Assembly (NCBI RefSeq): GCF_014648175.1
Contig: NZ_BMQP01000036.1
Coordinates: 17,762 to 81,761, forward strand
From: Planobispora rosea
Lineage (GTDB): Bacteria; Actinomycetota; Actinomycetes; Streptosporangiales; Streptosporangiaceae
DNA length: 64,000 nucleotides
Reading direction: 5' to 3'
This document shows positions 16,721 through 24,936 of this stretch, one piece after another. Under the pieces are notes generated by a model. It ran no database searches. It was not told the origin of the DNA and was given only the letters and a program-made list of their open reading frames with translations. The position numbers and the translations under genes were made by a program. Position 1 is the stretch's first letter. Each line of letters starts with the position of its first letter.

Positions 16721-18220
16721 GTGCCGACTCTAAGTGACCTGGCGGTCCGTCACACCGCCCTTGACGATGCGGACCTCGAGTGGATGCATTCGCTGGTCTC
16801 CGACTGGCAGCTCCTGGCGGATCTGTCGTTCGCCGACCTGATCCTGTGGATCCCGCTCAGGGACGGGAGCGGCTGGATCGCCATCGCGCAGATGCGGCCC
16901 ACCACCGGTCCCACCGTCTACCACGACGACGTCGTGGGGACGATCATCGCCAAGGGCGAGCGCGAGCTCATCGACACCGCGTGGGCGGAGCGGCGCATCT
17001 GCCGTGAGGGCGATCCCGACTGGTCCAGCGGGGTCCCGGTGCGGGAGGAGACCATTCCGGTACGGCGGGCGGACCCCGGCGGCTCGCGGAACGGGCAGTC
17101 GCCCGGCCCGCGCTACCTCGGGGTGATCCAGCGTTCGACGAACCTGTCGTCGGCCCGCACGCCGTCCCGACTGGAGCTCACCTACCTGCAGAGCGCCTCC
17201 GACCTGGCCCAGATGGTGGCCGAGGGGCGTTTCCCGTTCTCCGGCGCCGAGCCGATCCTGGTCCGCTCGCCCCGGGTCGGTGACGGGCTGCTCCGGCTGG
17301 ACCGGGCGGGCCGGGTCACGTACGCGTCGCCGAACGCGCTCTCGGCCTACCGGCGGCTGGGGCTCACCGCCGACCTCGTCGGAGCGGAGCTGGGCCGTAC
17401 GACGGCGATGCTCTGCTACTCGGACGAGCCCATCAACGAGAACCTGATGGTCGTGGCGAGCGGCAAGGAGCCCCGGGAGACCGAGGTGGAGGCGGGCGGC
17501 ACGGTCGTGCAGCTCCGGGCGATCCCGCTGGTCGTCGGGGGCGGGAGGATCGGCGCGCTGGTGCTCATCCGCGACGTGACCGAGCTGCGGCGGCGCGAGC
17601 GGGAGCTGATGACCAAGGACGCGACCATCCGGGAGATCCACCATCGGGTGAAGAACAACCTGCAGACCGTGGCGGCGCTGCTGCGGCTGCAGGCGAGGCG
17701 GTTGCAGGTGCCGGAGGGCCGGGAGGCGCTGGAGGAGGCGGTGCGCAGGGTCGGGTCGATCGCGATCGTGCACGAGACCCTGTCCCACACGCCCGAGGAG
17801 CAGGTGGACTTCGACGACATCGCGGACCGCGTGATCGCGATGGCGAGCGAGGTGTCGGCCCCGGAGGCGCAGGTCGTGCCGCGTCGGGTCGGGAGCTTCG
17901 GGGTGCTGCGGTCGGAGATCGCGACCCCGCTGGCGATGGTCCTGACCGAGTTGCTGCAGAACGCGGTCCAGCACGGGCTGGCGCACCGTCCGGGCAGGCT
18001 TCAGGTGAAGGTGTCCCGGGGCGCGGACCGGCTGGATGTGATCGTCTCCGACGACGGAGCCGGTCTGCCGGAGGGGTTCGATCTGGAGTCGTCCACGAGT
18101 CTCGGCCTGCAGATCGTGCGCACGCTGGTCGTGGGGGAGCTGTCCGGGCGGCTGTCGATCGAGCCCAGGGAGGGCGGGGGGACCGAGGTCACCGTGGGAA
18201 TCCCCCTTCCCCCGGCCTGA
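16721..18220 (+). CDS. pdtaS: PdtaS-type sensor histidine kinase
   Basis: The 499-residue soluble kinase matches mycobacterial PdtaS along its length. It starts PTLSDLAVRH...WQLLADLSFADLILWIP (GAF domain with ARPTTGPTV-like MRPTTGPTVYHDDVVGT). A PAS domain follows (GDGLLRLDRAGRVTYASPNALSAYRRLGL). Then comes the HisKA_2 phosphoacceptor EIHHRVKNNLQTVAALLRLQ, with the His near residue 306, and an HATPase (LTELLQNAVQHGL; SDDGAGLPEGF; SLGLQIVRTLV). PdtaS phosphorylates the RNA-binding antiterminator PdtaR and has been linked to nitric oxide and copper sensing. No pdtaR is visible here. GTG 16721 is preceded by CATGAT-N6, a possible leaderless box. Confidence 0.93.
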   Translation: MPTLSDLAVRHTALDDADLEWMHSLVSDWQLLADLSFADLILWIPLRDGSGWIAIAQMRPTTGPTVYHDDVVGTIIAKGERELIDTAWAERRICREGDPDWSSGVPVREETIPVRRADPGGSRNGQSPGPRYLGVIQRSTNLSSARTPSRLELTYLQSASDLAQMVAEGRFPFSGAEPILVRSPRVGDGLLRLDRAGRVTYASPNALSAYRRLGLTADLVGAELGRTTAMLCYSDEPINENLMVVASGKEPRETEVEAGGTVVQLRAIPLVVGGGRIGALVLIRDVTELRRRERELMTKDATIREIHHRVKNNLQTVAALLRLQARRLQVPEGREALEEAVRRVGSIAIVHETLSHTPEEQVDFDDIADRVIAMASEVSAPEAQVVPRRVGSFGVLRSEIATPLAMVLTELLQNAVQHGLAHRPGRLQVKVSRGADRLDVIVSDDGAGLPEGFDLESSTSLGLQIVRTLVVGELSGRLSIEPREGGGTEVTVGIPLPPA

Positions 18221-18231
18221 GCGGCCGGGGG
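18209..18231 (+). terminator. hairpin overlapping the pdtaS stop codon
   Basis: CCCCCGGCC and CGGCC-type GGCCGGGGG arms form a perfect 9-bp stem with the loop TGAGC. The pdtaS stop codon (18218-18220) lies in the loop. Confidence 0.6.
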
Positions 18232-18300
18232 ACCGGTTCGTCCGTACCCTGTCGGGTCGTGGCGCGGGGGGTGATCAAACGGGGGCTGTCGAACGGAGGC

Positions 18301-18359
18301 GATCAGACGGGCTGAACGGGGGCGATCAGACGGGCTGATGAGACGGGCTGATCAGACGG
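18301..18359. repeat. 15-bp degenerate tandem repeats
   Basis: GATCAGACGGGCTGA occurs at 18301-18315 and 18324-18338, with a GATGAGACGGGCTGA variant at 18337-18351 and a partial copy at 18350-18359. It sits between the convergent pdtaS and whiB1 genes and runs into the whiB1 stop. Confidence 0.85.
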
Positions 18360-18606
18360 CGGCGCGGGCGCGGGCGCGGGCCGTGCGACGCTTGAAGGCG
18401 CGGCGCTCGTCCTCGCTCAGGCCGCCCCACACGCCGGCGTCCTGGCCGGACTCCAGCGCCCACTTCAGACAGGCCTCGCTGACGGTGCACGTACGGCACA
18501 CCTGCTTGGCCTCCTCGATCTGCATGAGGGCCGGACCGGTGTTGCCGATCGGGAAGAACAGCTCGGGGTCCACGTCACGGCAGGCAGCTCGGTGGCGCCA
18601 GTCCAT
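18352..18606 (-). CDS. whiB1: WhiB1/WblE-type iron-sulfur transcriptional regulator
   Basis: The 84-residue protein has the same length as mycobacterial WhiB1 and closely similar sequence (MDWRHRAACRDVDPELFFPIGN; GVWGGLSEDERRAFKRR). The four [4Fe-4S] cysteines are at 9, 37, 40 and 46, and the conserved G-V-W-G-G turn and basic C-terminus are intact. WhiB1 is an essential NO-responsive regulator that binds the primary sigma factor. ATG 18606 is chosen over a longer frame because GGAG lies 7 bases upstream and the protein then begins exactly like its family. A 280-base region without genes separates it from the minus-strand lipid kinase and should hold its promoter. Confidence 0.95.
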   Translation of the reverse strand: MDWRHRAACRDVDPELFFPIGNTGPALMQIEEAKQVCRTCTVSEACLKWALESGQDAGVWGGLSEDERRAFKRRTARARARAAV

Positions 18607-18887
18607 GCGTCCACTCCTTCGGAAGAGGAGCCCTCGCTGTGGCTCCAACGGCGTACTTTGTGAAGACTTTCACTAACTGGACCGAACGGTCTCCCGGATC
18701 GGGGTCGACCCGGGATGCGTTCGATTGATCGCCGGTGGCCTGAGAGCGATGGTGGCCGCTCAAAGGTCCTACGTTCCGACGTCAATGTTGAGATTGTCAG
18801 TCACGCTGAGCGCACGCAAGGGGTTGAGTAGGGGCTTTTTCTCATGGGCCGTGTCGGATGCGTCACACCATGACGGGATGTAACTAG

Positions 18888-19841
18888 TCAGACCAATACT
18901 TGTAACGCATTAGGGATAGACCGGAATGTTGCTCGCTCGACTTCTCCCAGGTAGTCCCCGTCGAGCTGGAACGCCACCGGCCGCTCCGCGAGAAGGGTGA
19001 ACTCCTTCTCGTCGTGGAGCTGCACCAGGTGCCGCCCGGTCGGCAGAGTGTCCCGGAGACCGATGATCTGGGAGAGCACGTGGGTCATGGCGGGCACGCC
19101 GATCCGCCGGAGCCCCAGCAGGTCGAGACCCGTCTCGAAGCTCGCCCAGGGGGTCGGGCAGACCGGCCGGGAACCGACGTAGGTCCAGGGCGAGGTGTTG
19201 GAGACGATCGCCATGAAGATGCCCTCGGCCAGGGGGACGCCCGGACCCTCCAGGGACATCGGGGCATGACGCTTGTCGGTCGACAGGTAGTGGCGCAGCG
19301 CGGTGTTCACGTAGCGGGCGGGAGTGGCCTTGAGCCCGGTGCCGCGCAGCCCCTCGACCGCCCGGATGACCTCGGCGTCGTACCCCAGGCCGCTGCAGAA
19401 GGTGAAGTAGCGGCTCTCGCCGTTCCAGACCGCCTGGCCGAGACCCACGGTCCGCCGCCGATCCTGGCTCACCGCCTCCAGCACCATCCCGGCCGCCTCG
19501 ACGGGGTCGTTGGGCAGGCCGAGCGCCCGCGCGAAGACGTTCGCGCTCCCGCCCGGGATCACCAGCAGCGCCGGCCGGTCGGCCGCGACCTCGCCGATCT
19601 TGCCGTCCTCGGCGTCGAGCAGTCCGTTCACCGTCTCGTTGATCGTGCCGTCGCCGCCGAGGACCGCGACCACGTCGAATCCGGAGGCGTGCGCCGTACT
19701 GGCCAGATGGGCCGCGTGACCCCGGTAGGCCGTCTCCTCGACGGACAGGTCCACGGTGGCGCCCAGTGCCCTGATGAGCACGTCCCGCGTCCGGTGGTTG
19801 GTGGTGGTCGCCATCGGGTTCACCAGGAGCATCGCACGCAT
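18888..19841 (-). CDS. diacylglycerol/lipid kinase family protein
   Basis: The 317-residue protein shows the lipid kinase catalytic fold: LLVNPMATTTN, the nucleotide-binding GGDGTINETVNGLL and the PGGSANVFARALGLPNDPVEA block. Such enzymes phosphorylate diacylglycerol or related lipids at the membrane. ATG 19841 begins the family N-terminus (MRAMLLVNP) and is preceded by TACGCT-N6, without a Shine-Dalgarno, so it is probably leaderless. A longer frame reaching 20132 has proline-rich, unconserved N-terminal sequence and is rejected. Confidence 0.88.
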   Translation of the reverse strand: MRAMLLVNPMATTTNHRTRDVLIRALGATVDLSVEETAYRGHAAHLASTAHASGFDVVAVLGGDGTINETVNGLLDAEDGKIGEVAADRPALLVIPGGSANVFARALGLPNDPVEAAGMVLEAVSQDRRRTVGLGQAVWNGESRYFTFCSGLGYDAEVIRAVEGLRGTGLKATPARYVNTALRHYLSTDKRHAPMSLEGPGVPLAEGIFMAIVSNTSPWTYVGSRPVCPTPWASFETGLDLLGLRRIGVPAMTHVLSQIIGLRDTLPTGRHLVQLHDEKEFTLLAERPVAFQLDGDYLGEVERATFRSIPNALQVLV

Positions 19842-19847
19842 AGCGCC

Positions 19848-19853
19848 AGCGTA
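19848..19853 (-). promoter_or_regulatory. leaderless -10 box TACGCT
   Basis: TACGCT on the minus strand is followed by GGCGCT and then ATG 19841. Confidence 0.55.
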
Positions 19854-19936
19854 TCCACCGATAAAGGTACATAGGTGGCATGAAGGCAGGTTGTTGGAAT
19901 GAAGCACCATCCGGCGGGGGTGCGAAGGGCCGGTCC

Positions 19937-20045
19937 GAGAGGGGGGGTGGATCGGTCCGGGCGGGGAGGGTGGATCGGTCCGGACGGGAAGAACCGGTCC
20001 GCGAGGGGAGAGGGCGGATGAGCCCGGACGGGAAGAACCGGCCGG
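19937..20045. repeat. degenerate purine-rich repeats
   Basis: Variants of GGTGGATCGGTCCGG and CGGACGGGAAGAACCGGTCCG recur two to three times upstream of the membrane protein gene. No coding pattern is visible on either strand. Confidence 0.6.
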
Positions 20046-20058
20046 CGGCCCCCGGCTA

Positions 20059-20064
20059 TAGGGT
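20059..20064 (+). promoter_or_regulatory. leaderless -10 box TAGGGT
   Basis: TAGGGT is followed by TGGCCT and then GTG 20071, with the same spacing as at bsaP. Confidence 0.6.
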
Positions 20065-20070
20065 TGGCCT

Positions 20071-20466
20071 GTGCCGAACCGCCCGCCGACCCTGACCGTC
20101 GCCGCCGTCGTCCTCGCCCTCGAAGGCGTCACCGCCCTGCTGCTCGGCGGCTATGTGGGCGTCGAGACGGTGATCGGGAAGCCGGACGACGTGATGAGCT
20201 CCCTCTTCGTCGCCGGGTTCGGGCTCCTCGTCGGCGGTCTGCTGCTCCGGGTGGCCTGGGGCCTGCTGAGGGCCGAGAGGTGGACCCGGAGCCCGGGCGT
20301 GCTGACGCAGATCTTCATGATCCCGGTCTGTGTCACGCTGTTCCAGTCCGGCCAGGCGCTCCTCGGCGTGCCTCTGGCCGTCGCGGTCGTGACCGGACTG
20401 GTCGCGCTGCTCTCCCCGCCGACGACCCGCGCCCTCTACGGGGACGAGCCGTCGGCCAGGGCGTGA
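20071..20466 (+). CDS. small integral membrane protein, unknown function
   Basis: The 131-residue product has four hydrophobic segments (TVAAVVLALEGVTALLLGGYVG; SLFVAGFGLLVGGLLLRVAWGLL; VLTQIFMIPVCVTLFQSGQALLG; PLAVAVVTGLVALLS) with short polar loops and an acidic C-terminus. Hypothetical membrane proteins of this size and pattern are widespread in actinomycetes. I cannot assign a function. GTG 20071 is supported by the leaderless TAGGGT box upstream. It is convergent with sigF, 15 bases away. Confidence 0.75.
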   Translation: MPNRPPTLTVAAVVLALEGVTALLLGGYVGVETVIGKPDDVMSSLFVAGFGLLVGGLLLRVAWGLLRAERWTRSPGVLTQIFMIPVCVTLFQSGQALLGVPLAVAVVTGLVALLSPPTTRALYGDEPSARA

Positions 20467-20481
20467 TGCCGGCCCGCCCGG

Positions 20482-21261
20482 TCAGTCTTCGGCGGTCAGG
20501 CCCTCGCGGAGCTGGGTCAGCGTCCTGGCCAGCAGGCGCGAGACGTGCATCTGCGAGATGCCCAGCTCGGTGGCGATCTGCGACTGGGTCATGTTGCCGA
20601 AGAACCGCAGCAGCAGGATCCGCTTCTCGCGCGGCGGGAGCCGTTCGAGCAGCGGCTTGAGCGACTCGCGGTACTCGACGCCCTCCAGGGAGTCGTCCAC
20701 GATGCCGAGGGAGTCGGCCACCGCGGGCGCGTCGTCGTCACCGGAGTCGGGGGCGTCGAGAGAGACCGTGGAGTAGGCGTTGGCCGACTCCAGACCCTCC
20801 AGCACCTCCTCCTCGCTCATCTTCAGATAGGCCGCCAGCTCGGCGACCGTGGGAGCACGGCCCTCGCGCTGGGACAGGTCGCTGATCGCCTTGGTGAGCG
20901 AGAGCTTCAGCTCCTGCAGGCGGCGCGGCACCCGGACCGCCCAGCCCTTGTCGCGGAAGTGCCGCTTGATCTCGCCCACGATCGTCGGTGTGGCGTAGGT
21001 GGAGAACTCCACGCCCCGGCTGAGGTCGAAGCGGTCGATCGACTTGATCAGGCCGATGGTGGCGACCTGGGTCAGGTCGTCGAGCCACTCGCCCCGGTTG
21101 CGGAACCGGCGGGCGAGGTATTCGACCAGGGGTAGATGGAGCTCGACGAGCTCGTCGCGGATGCGCTGGCGTCGCGGATCGTCGGGGGGCAACTCCGCCA
21201 GTTCACCGAAGAGCGTGCGCGCGCGAACCCTGTCGGGCACCGCGTGATCGCTGGTGGCCAT
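20482..21261 (-). CDS. sigF: SigB/SigF-family RNA polymerase sigma factor
   Basis: The 259-residue group 3 sigma factor has region 2 (HLPLVEYLARRFRNRGEWLDDLTQVATIGLIKSIDRFDLSRGVEFSTYATPTIVGEIKRHFRDKGWAVRVPRR), region 3 (KLSLTKAISDLSQREGRAPTVAELAAYLKMS) and region 4 (LPPREKRILLLRFFGNMTQSQIATELGISQMHVSRLLARTL). It directs stress or development promoters. ATG 21261 has AAAGGA 8 bases upstream; an alternative GTG at 21282 overlaps the stop of the upstream anti-sigma gene by four bases (GTGA). Co-transcription with rsbW fits the classic anti-sigma/sigma operon. The anti-anti-sigma partner is not in the window. Confidence 0.93.
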   Translation of the reverse strand: MATSDHAVPDRVRARTLFGELAELPPDDPRRQRIRDELVELHLPLVEYLARRFRNRGEWLDDLTQVATIGLIKSIDRFDLSRGVEFSTYATPTIVGEIKRHFRDKGWAVRVPRRLQELKLSLTKAISDLSQREGRAPTVAELAAYLKMSEEEVLEGLESANAYSTVSLDAPDSGDDDAPAVADSLGIVDDSLEGVEYRESLKPLLERLPPREKRILLLRFFGNMTQSQIATELGISQMHVSRLLARTLTQLREGLTAED

Positions 21262-21278
21262 GGCACGAGTCCTTTCCG

Positions 21279-21728
21279 TCACGCCGGCCTCGCCGCGCCT
21301 CGACGCTTGCGCAGGACGATCGCCATACGGTCAGGGGAGTCGGTCACCGCGTCCACGTCGTCGGCCAGAGCTGTGAGCACCATCCAGGCGAACTCGTCGC
21401 GCTTCGGCGGGGAGCTCCCCACCGTGCTGACCTCGACCCGCACCTGCATCTCCTGGCCGGTGAGCTCGAACTCGGCGGTCAGGTCGGTGCCGGGGACGGC
21501 CTGGGTCAACAGCATCGCGCACGCCTCGTCGACCGCGATCCGCAGATCCTCGATCTCGTCCAGCGTGAAGTCCAGCCGCGCGGCCAAACCGGCAGTGGCC
21601 GTACGTAACACGGACAAGTAGGCACTAACGGCAGGTAGCCGGACGCTCACCACATCGCGGATCCCGCCCATACCGACCGTGGGCGCCTCGGTGTGCTCTG
21701 TCACAGTCCTCCTCGCAGAGTCGCTCAC
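21279..21728 (-). CDS. rsbW: RsbW-type anti-sigma factor (HATPase)
   Basis: The 149-residue protein has the GHKL ATPase N-box LDEIEDLRIAVDEACAMLL and the later VDAVTDSPDRMAIVLRK strand. This is the layout of serine-kinase anti-sigma factors that hold a SigB/SigF-type sigma factor and phosphorylate an anti-anti-sigma protein. It lies immediately upstream of sigF, whose alternative GTG overlaps its stop codon. GTG 21728 is used here. A GTG at 21704 with GAGGAGG three bases upstream is an alternative start and would remove eight N-terminal residues. The G-boxes are poorly conserved, so kinase activity is not certain. Confidence 0.87.
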   Translation of the reverse strand: MSDSARRTVTEHTEAPTVGMGGIRDVVSVRLPAVSAYLSVLRTATAGLAARLDFTLDEIEDLRIAVDEACAMLLTQAVPGTDLTAEFELTGQEMQVRVEVSTVGSSPPKRDEFAWMVLTALADDVDAVTDSPDRMAIVLRKRRGAARPA

Positions 21729-21880
21729 TGCAACCTACCGCTCCGGAGCGGTCCATGGCCCGGTTGGACGCGCGATGTGAAGGATTTCCAGCCGGTTTCC
21801 AGCCACGCTCCAAACGCGGGTCAAGCGGGTCTTCGCCAACCTTCTGCGGCAGGTCAAACGGAAGTGATGCCAGAAGACAC

Positions 21881-21917
21881 AACTGTCCTGTGAGGTCGCA
21901 CTCCTCACAGGACAGTT
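21881..21917 (-). terminator. 15-bp perfect hairpin downstream of sodN
   Basis: AACTGTCCTGTGAGG and its exact complement CCTCACAGGACAGTT enclose a 7-base loop. It starts 28 bases past the sodN stop and has no gene on it. Confidence 0.75.
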
Positions 21918-21945
21918 TCTATGGCGACGCTGACGCGTCGCGGGA

Positions 21946-22347
21946 TCAGGCGGCCTTGGTCTCCCAGAAGATCTTGGAGATCTCCTCGATCTTGCCCAGG
22001 AGCTCGTCGGCCTTGCCGACGTCCACGGTGCCCTTGGCACCGGCGGCGCCCGCGAGCTTGGTGGCGTCCCAGAAGAGCTGGTGCAGCTGAGGGTAGGCCT
22101 CCAGGTGCGGGGGCTTGAAGTAGTCGGTCCACAGCACCCACAGGTGGTGCTTGACGAGCTCGGCCCGCTCCTCCTTGATGGTCAGCGCGCGGGAGCGGAA
22201 GACCGGGTCCTCGTTGGCGGCGTACTTCTCCATGATGGCCTTGACCGACTCGGCCTCGATGCGAGCCTGGGCGGGGTCGTAGACCCCGCAGGGCAGGTCG
22301 CAGTGGGCCGAGGCGACGTGCCTGGGGCGCAGGAGTCGTGCGAGCAT
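21946..22347 (-). CDS. sodN: nickel superoxide dismutase
   Basis: The 133-residue precursor contains the nickel hook HCDLPCGVYDP. After removal of the 14-residue propeptide MLARLLRPRHVASA, the new N-terminal His1, Cys2 and Cys6 bind nickel. The rest (AESVKAIMEKY, HHLWVLWTDYFKPPHLEAYPQLHQLFWDATK) is the four-helix bundle of SodN. The enzyme dismutates superoxide as a hexamer in the cytoplasm. ATG 22347 has GGAAGGA upstream. The adjacent divergent gene encodes the maturation protease SodX, as in Streptomyces. No SodA/Fe-SOD gene is seen here. Confidence 0.96.
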   Translation of the reverse strand: MLARLLRPRHVASAHCDLPCGVYDPAQARIEAESVKAIMEKYAANEDPVFRSRALTIKEERAELVKHHLWVLWTDYFKPPHLEAYPQLHQLFWDATKLAGAAGAKGTVDVGKADELLGKIEEISKIFWETKAA

Positions 22348-22440
22348 CGGAAAATCCTTCCTTGATGCCGGAGATCAGCATGGTCCAGGAACGACCTTAC
22401 TCGTCTTCGGGCTGCCGTATTTAAAGGGGGCCAGCGCTCC

Positions 22441-22749
22441 ATGAGAGTCCGTGTCGAAGGGGAGTCCATGCTCCCCGCCCTCCGTTCCGGCGACTGGCTC
22501 TGGGTACGGCGCGGCGCCCGTGTCCGCCCGGGCGACCTCGTCGTCGCCCGGCTCCCCTCCGACCCGCGCACACTGATCGTCAAGCGCGCCCGGTGGCGTG
22601 ACGGCGACGACTGGTGGCTGGAGAGCGACAACCAGCGCGCCTCCGGCCGCCGGGACAGCTGGGACTTCGGCCCCGTCCCGGTGACGGGCCGGGTGATCCT
22701 GCGCTATCGCCCGCTGCGCGCCTGGTCGCTCTTCTTGCGGGCCCGGTAG
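22441..22749 (+). CDS. sodX: nickel superoxide dismutase maturation protease
   Basis: The 102-residue S26-type (signal-peptidase-like) enzyme has the catalytic Ser in VEGESMLPALRSGDW and the general-base Lys in TLIVKRARW. It would remove the short SodN propeptide so that the nickel hook forms. The pairing with sodN across a 93-base divergent region supports the assignment. Unlike LepB it has no transmembrane anchor. ATG 22441 is the only sensible start. The 3' end overlaps the convergent CGNR gene by 46 bases. Confidence 0.92.
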   Translation: MRVRVEGESMLPALRSGDWLWVRRGARVRPGDLVVARLPSDPRTLIVKRARWRDGDDWWLESDNQRASGRRDSWDFGPVPVTGRVILRYRPLRAWSLFLRAR

Positions 22750-23249
22750 GCCGCGACGTTCGCCCGGCTGGCGCACCGCTCGGAGCAGTAACGGCGCGAC
22801 CGGTTGGAGGAGGTGTCGAGATAGACCCGGCGGCACGGCGACGCCTGGCAGAGGCCGAGCCGGTCCACGCCGAGGCCGGTGACGATGGCGGCCAGGCCCA
22901 TCACGGCGCCCACGATGTACTGGTCGGAGAAGCGGCCGCCCTCGGTGAGGTGCATGTGCCACGGCTCGCCGTCGTGGGCGGAGATCTGCGGGTGCACCGG
23001 GTGGCGGCGGAGCAGCGCGTTGAGCCGGTCGACCACCTCGCGCTCGTGCCCGCCCGCCGCCGCGTCGAACACGGCCACCAGTTCCTCACGCAGGTCACGC
23101 AGCGCGTCGAGGTCGTCCCGGCCCAGGTGGCCGGCGTGCTCCGGACGCCCGCTCTCCTCCAGCAGCGCCCGCAGCCCCGGCAGGCCGGAGAGGCGGTCGG
23201 GACTGTTGACGAGCAGGACGGCCAGCTCGGCGTAGGTGGTGAGGTCCAC
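22704..23249 (-). CDS. CGNR zinc-finger domain protein (ABATE-type)
   Basis: The 181-residue protein has an N-terminal helical ABATE region (ELAVLLVNSPDRLSGLPGLRALL...). Its C-terminal CGNR zinc finger is GLCQASPCRRVYLDTSSNRSRRYCSERCASRANVAAYRARKK, with four cysteines. These proteins are presumed stress-related transcription factors; the DNA site is unknown. GTG 23249 begins the recognisable domain. The gene is convergent with sodX and the last 46 bases overlap it. Immediately upstream lies a TTGACA-containing divergent region shared with malic enzyme. Confidence 0.87.
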   Translation of the reverse strand: MDLTTYAELAVLLVNSPDRLSGLPGLRALLEESGRPEHAGHLGRDDLDALRDLREELVAVFDAAAGGHEREVVDRLNALLRRHPVHPQISAHDGEPWHMHLTEGGRFSDQYIVGAVMGLAAIVTGLGVDRLGLCQASPCRRVYLDTSSNRSRRYCSERCASRANVAAYRARKKSDQARSGR

Positions 23250-23530
23250 GGGAGGTCCGGTTCCGGGGAGGCGGTGTAAGCGATGGAAGGCGACTCCGAG
23301 TATTACACGAGTGAGGTAGTTAACAGGCTGTCAACAAAAGTGTGCACACTCTGTCACCTATCCGAGTCTCAGCATGTGGCACAATCGAGAAACGGGTGAC
23401 CCCCGTACCCCTCCAGACGTCCGCTCCCGCGTCGTAAGACCCGAGCGGCTACCCGAAGCCGGGCCACGCTCTTCCACGGCGTCTGCATGAAGGAACAATC
23501 CGTCTGTCTGACTGAACTACAGGGGTCGCT

Positions 23531-24721
23531 GTGGCCGTCACGCCATCCTCCATCTCCCTCGAATCCCTCGATCTCGATCCCGCCTTCGCCCTGCACCGCG
23601 GGGGCAAGCTGGAAGTCCGCTCGACCGTTCCCGTCCGCGACGCCGGTGACCTCTCCCTCGCCTACACCCCCGGCGTGGCCAAGGTCTGCACCGCGATCGC
23701 CGAGGAACCGGGACTCGTCAACGACTACACCTGGGTCTCCAACGTCGTAGCCGTCGTCTCCGACGGCACCGCCGTGCTCGGCCTGGGCGACATCGGGCCC
23801 GCCGCCGCCATGCCGGTCATGGAGGGCAAGGCCCTGCTGTTCAAGCAGTTCGCCAACGTCGACGCCGTGCCGATCTGCCTCGACTGCACCGACGTCGACG
23901 CCCTGGTCGAGACCGTGGCGCGGCTGGCCCCCTCCTTCGGCGGCATCAACCTCGAGGACATCAGCGCGCCCCGCTGCTTCGAGGTCGAGGACCGGCTGCG
24001 CGAGCGGCTGGACATCCCGGTCTTCCACGACGACCAGCACGGCACCGCGATCGTCGCGCTGGCCGCGCTGAAGAACGCGGCCCGGCTGACCGGCCGCCCG
24101 CTGGGCGAGCTGCGGGCCGTGGTCGCGGGCGCCGGGGCCTCCGGCGTCGCGGTCAGCCGCATCCTGCTGGGCGCCGGCCTCGGCGACATCGCGGTCTCCG
24201 ACTCCCGGGGGATCATCTACCAGGGCCGGGCGGGACTCAACCCGGTGAAGGAGGCCCTGGCCCGCGACACCAACAGGGCGGGCCTGAAGGGCAGCACCGA
24301 GGAGGCGCTGGCCGGCGCGGACGTGTTCATCGGCCTGTCCGGCTCGACGGTCTCGGAGGCGGCCATCGCGTCGATGGCGCCCGGGGCGATCGTCTTCGCG
24401 CTGTCCAACCCGACGCCCGAGGTCCACCCGGAGATCGCCAGGAAGCACGCCGCGGTGGTCGCCACGGGCCGCTCCGACTTCCCCAACCAGATCAACAACG
24501 TGCTGGCCTTCCCCGGCGTCTTCCGGGGGGCGCTCGACGTCCGCGCCACCACCATCACCGAGAACATGAAGGTGGCCGCGGCCGAGGCCCTGGCCGCGGT
24601 GGTCGGCGACGACCTGTCGGCCGACTACGTGATCCCGAGCCCGTTCGACGAGCGCGTCGCCCCCGCGGTGACCGCCGCGGTCGCCGCCCAGGCCCGCGCC
24701 GACGGGGTCGCCCGTCTCTGA
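23531..24721 (+). CDS. NAD(P)-dependent malic enzyme
   Basis: The 396-residue protein is the short bacterial type, which decarboxylates malate to pyruvate. Seen are LSLAYTPGVAKVC, the malate/metal motif LEDISAPRCFEVEDRL, FHDDQHGTAIVALAALKNA and the Rossmann loop VVAGAGASGVAVSRILLGAG. FALSNPTPEVHPEIA and the SDFPNQINNVLAFPG signature are also present. It is about the usual length of single-domain bacterial malic enzymes without a phosphotransacetylase tail. GTG 23531 is used, with a GGGG-type sequence upstream. A strong hairpin terminator follows. Cofactor preference cannot be read with confidence. Confidence 0.95.
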   Translation: MAVTPSSISLESLDLDPAFALHRGGKLEVRSTVPVRDAGDLSLAYTPGVAKVCTAIAEEPGLVNDYTWVSNVVAVVSDGTAVLGLGDIGPAAAMPVMEGKALLFKQFANVDAVPICLDCTDVDALVETVARLAPSFGGINLEDISAPRCFEVEDRLRERLDIPVFHDDQHGTAIVALAALKNAARLTGRPLGELRAVVAGAGASGVAVSRILLGAGLGDIAVSDSRGIIYQGRAGLNPVKEALARDTNRAGLKGSTEEALAGADVFIGLSGSTVSEAAIASMAPGAIVFALSNPTPEVHPEIARKHAAVVATGRSDFPNQINNVLAFPGVFRGALDVRATTITENMKVAAAEALAAVVGDDLSADYVIPSPFDERVAPAVTAAVAAQARADGVARL

Positions 24722-24732
24722 GACGCGATGCG

Positions 24733-24760
24733 GACGCCCTCGCCGACAGGCGGGGGCGTC
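24733..24760 (+). terminator. terminator downstream of malic enzyme
   Basis: A 12-bp stem (GACGCCCTCGCC / GGCGGGGGCGTC, one G-T pair) with loop GACA is followed by TTGCTCTTT. Confidence 0.8.
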
Positions 24761-24936
24761 TTGCTCTTTCGGCACTCCTGTCTCACGGAAACGTAAAGTC
24801 GTGTCACTGAACGTGCTATAAAAGAAGCTCTCCGTTATCTTCTCGGGCTGGGCGCGCACGAGGGACGGATGTGCGCGCAGAGGGCGCCGGATGCGTCCTC
24901 ATGCGCTCCCCGCGTTTCCTATCTGCGAGGAGAGCG

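Noticed and set aside
18880..18898. DasR-type dre-like sequence near the lipid-kinase stop
   Set aside because: It lacks one central base of the palindrome and has mismatches; likely chance.
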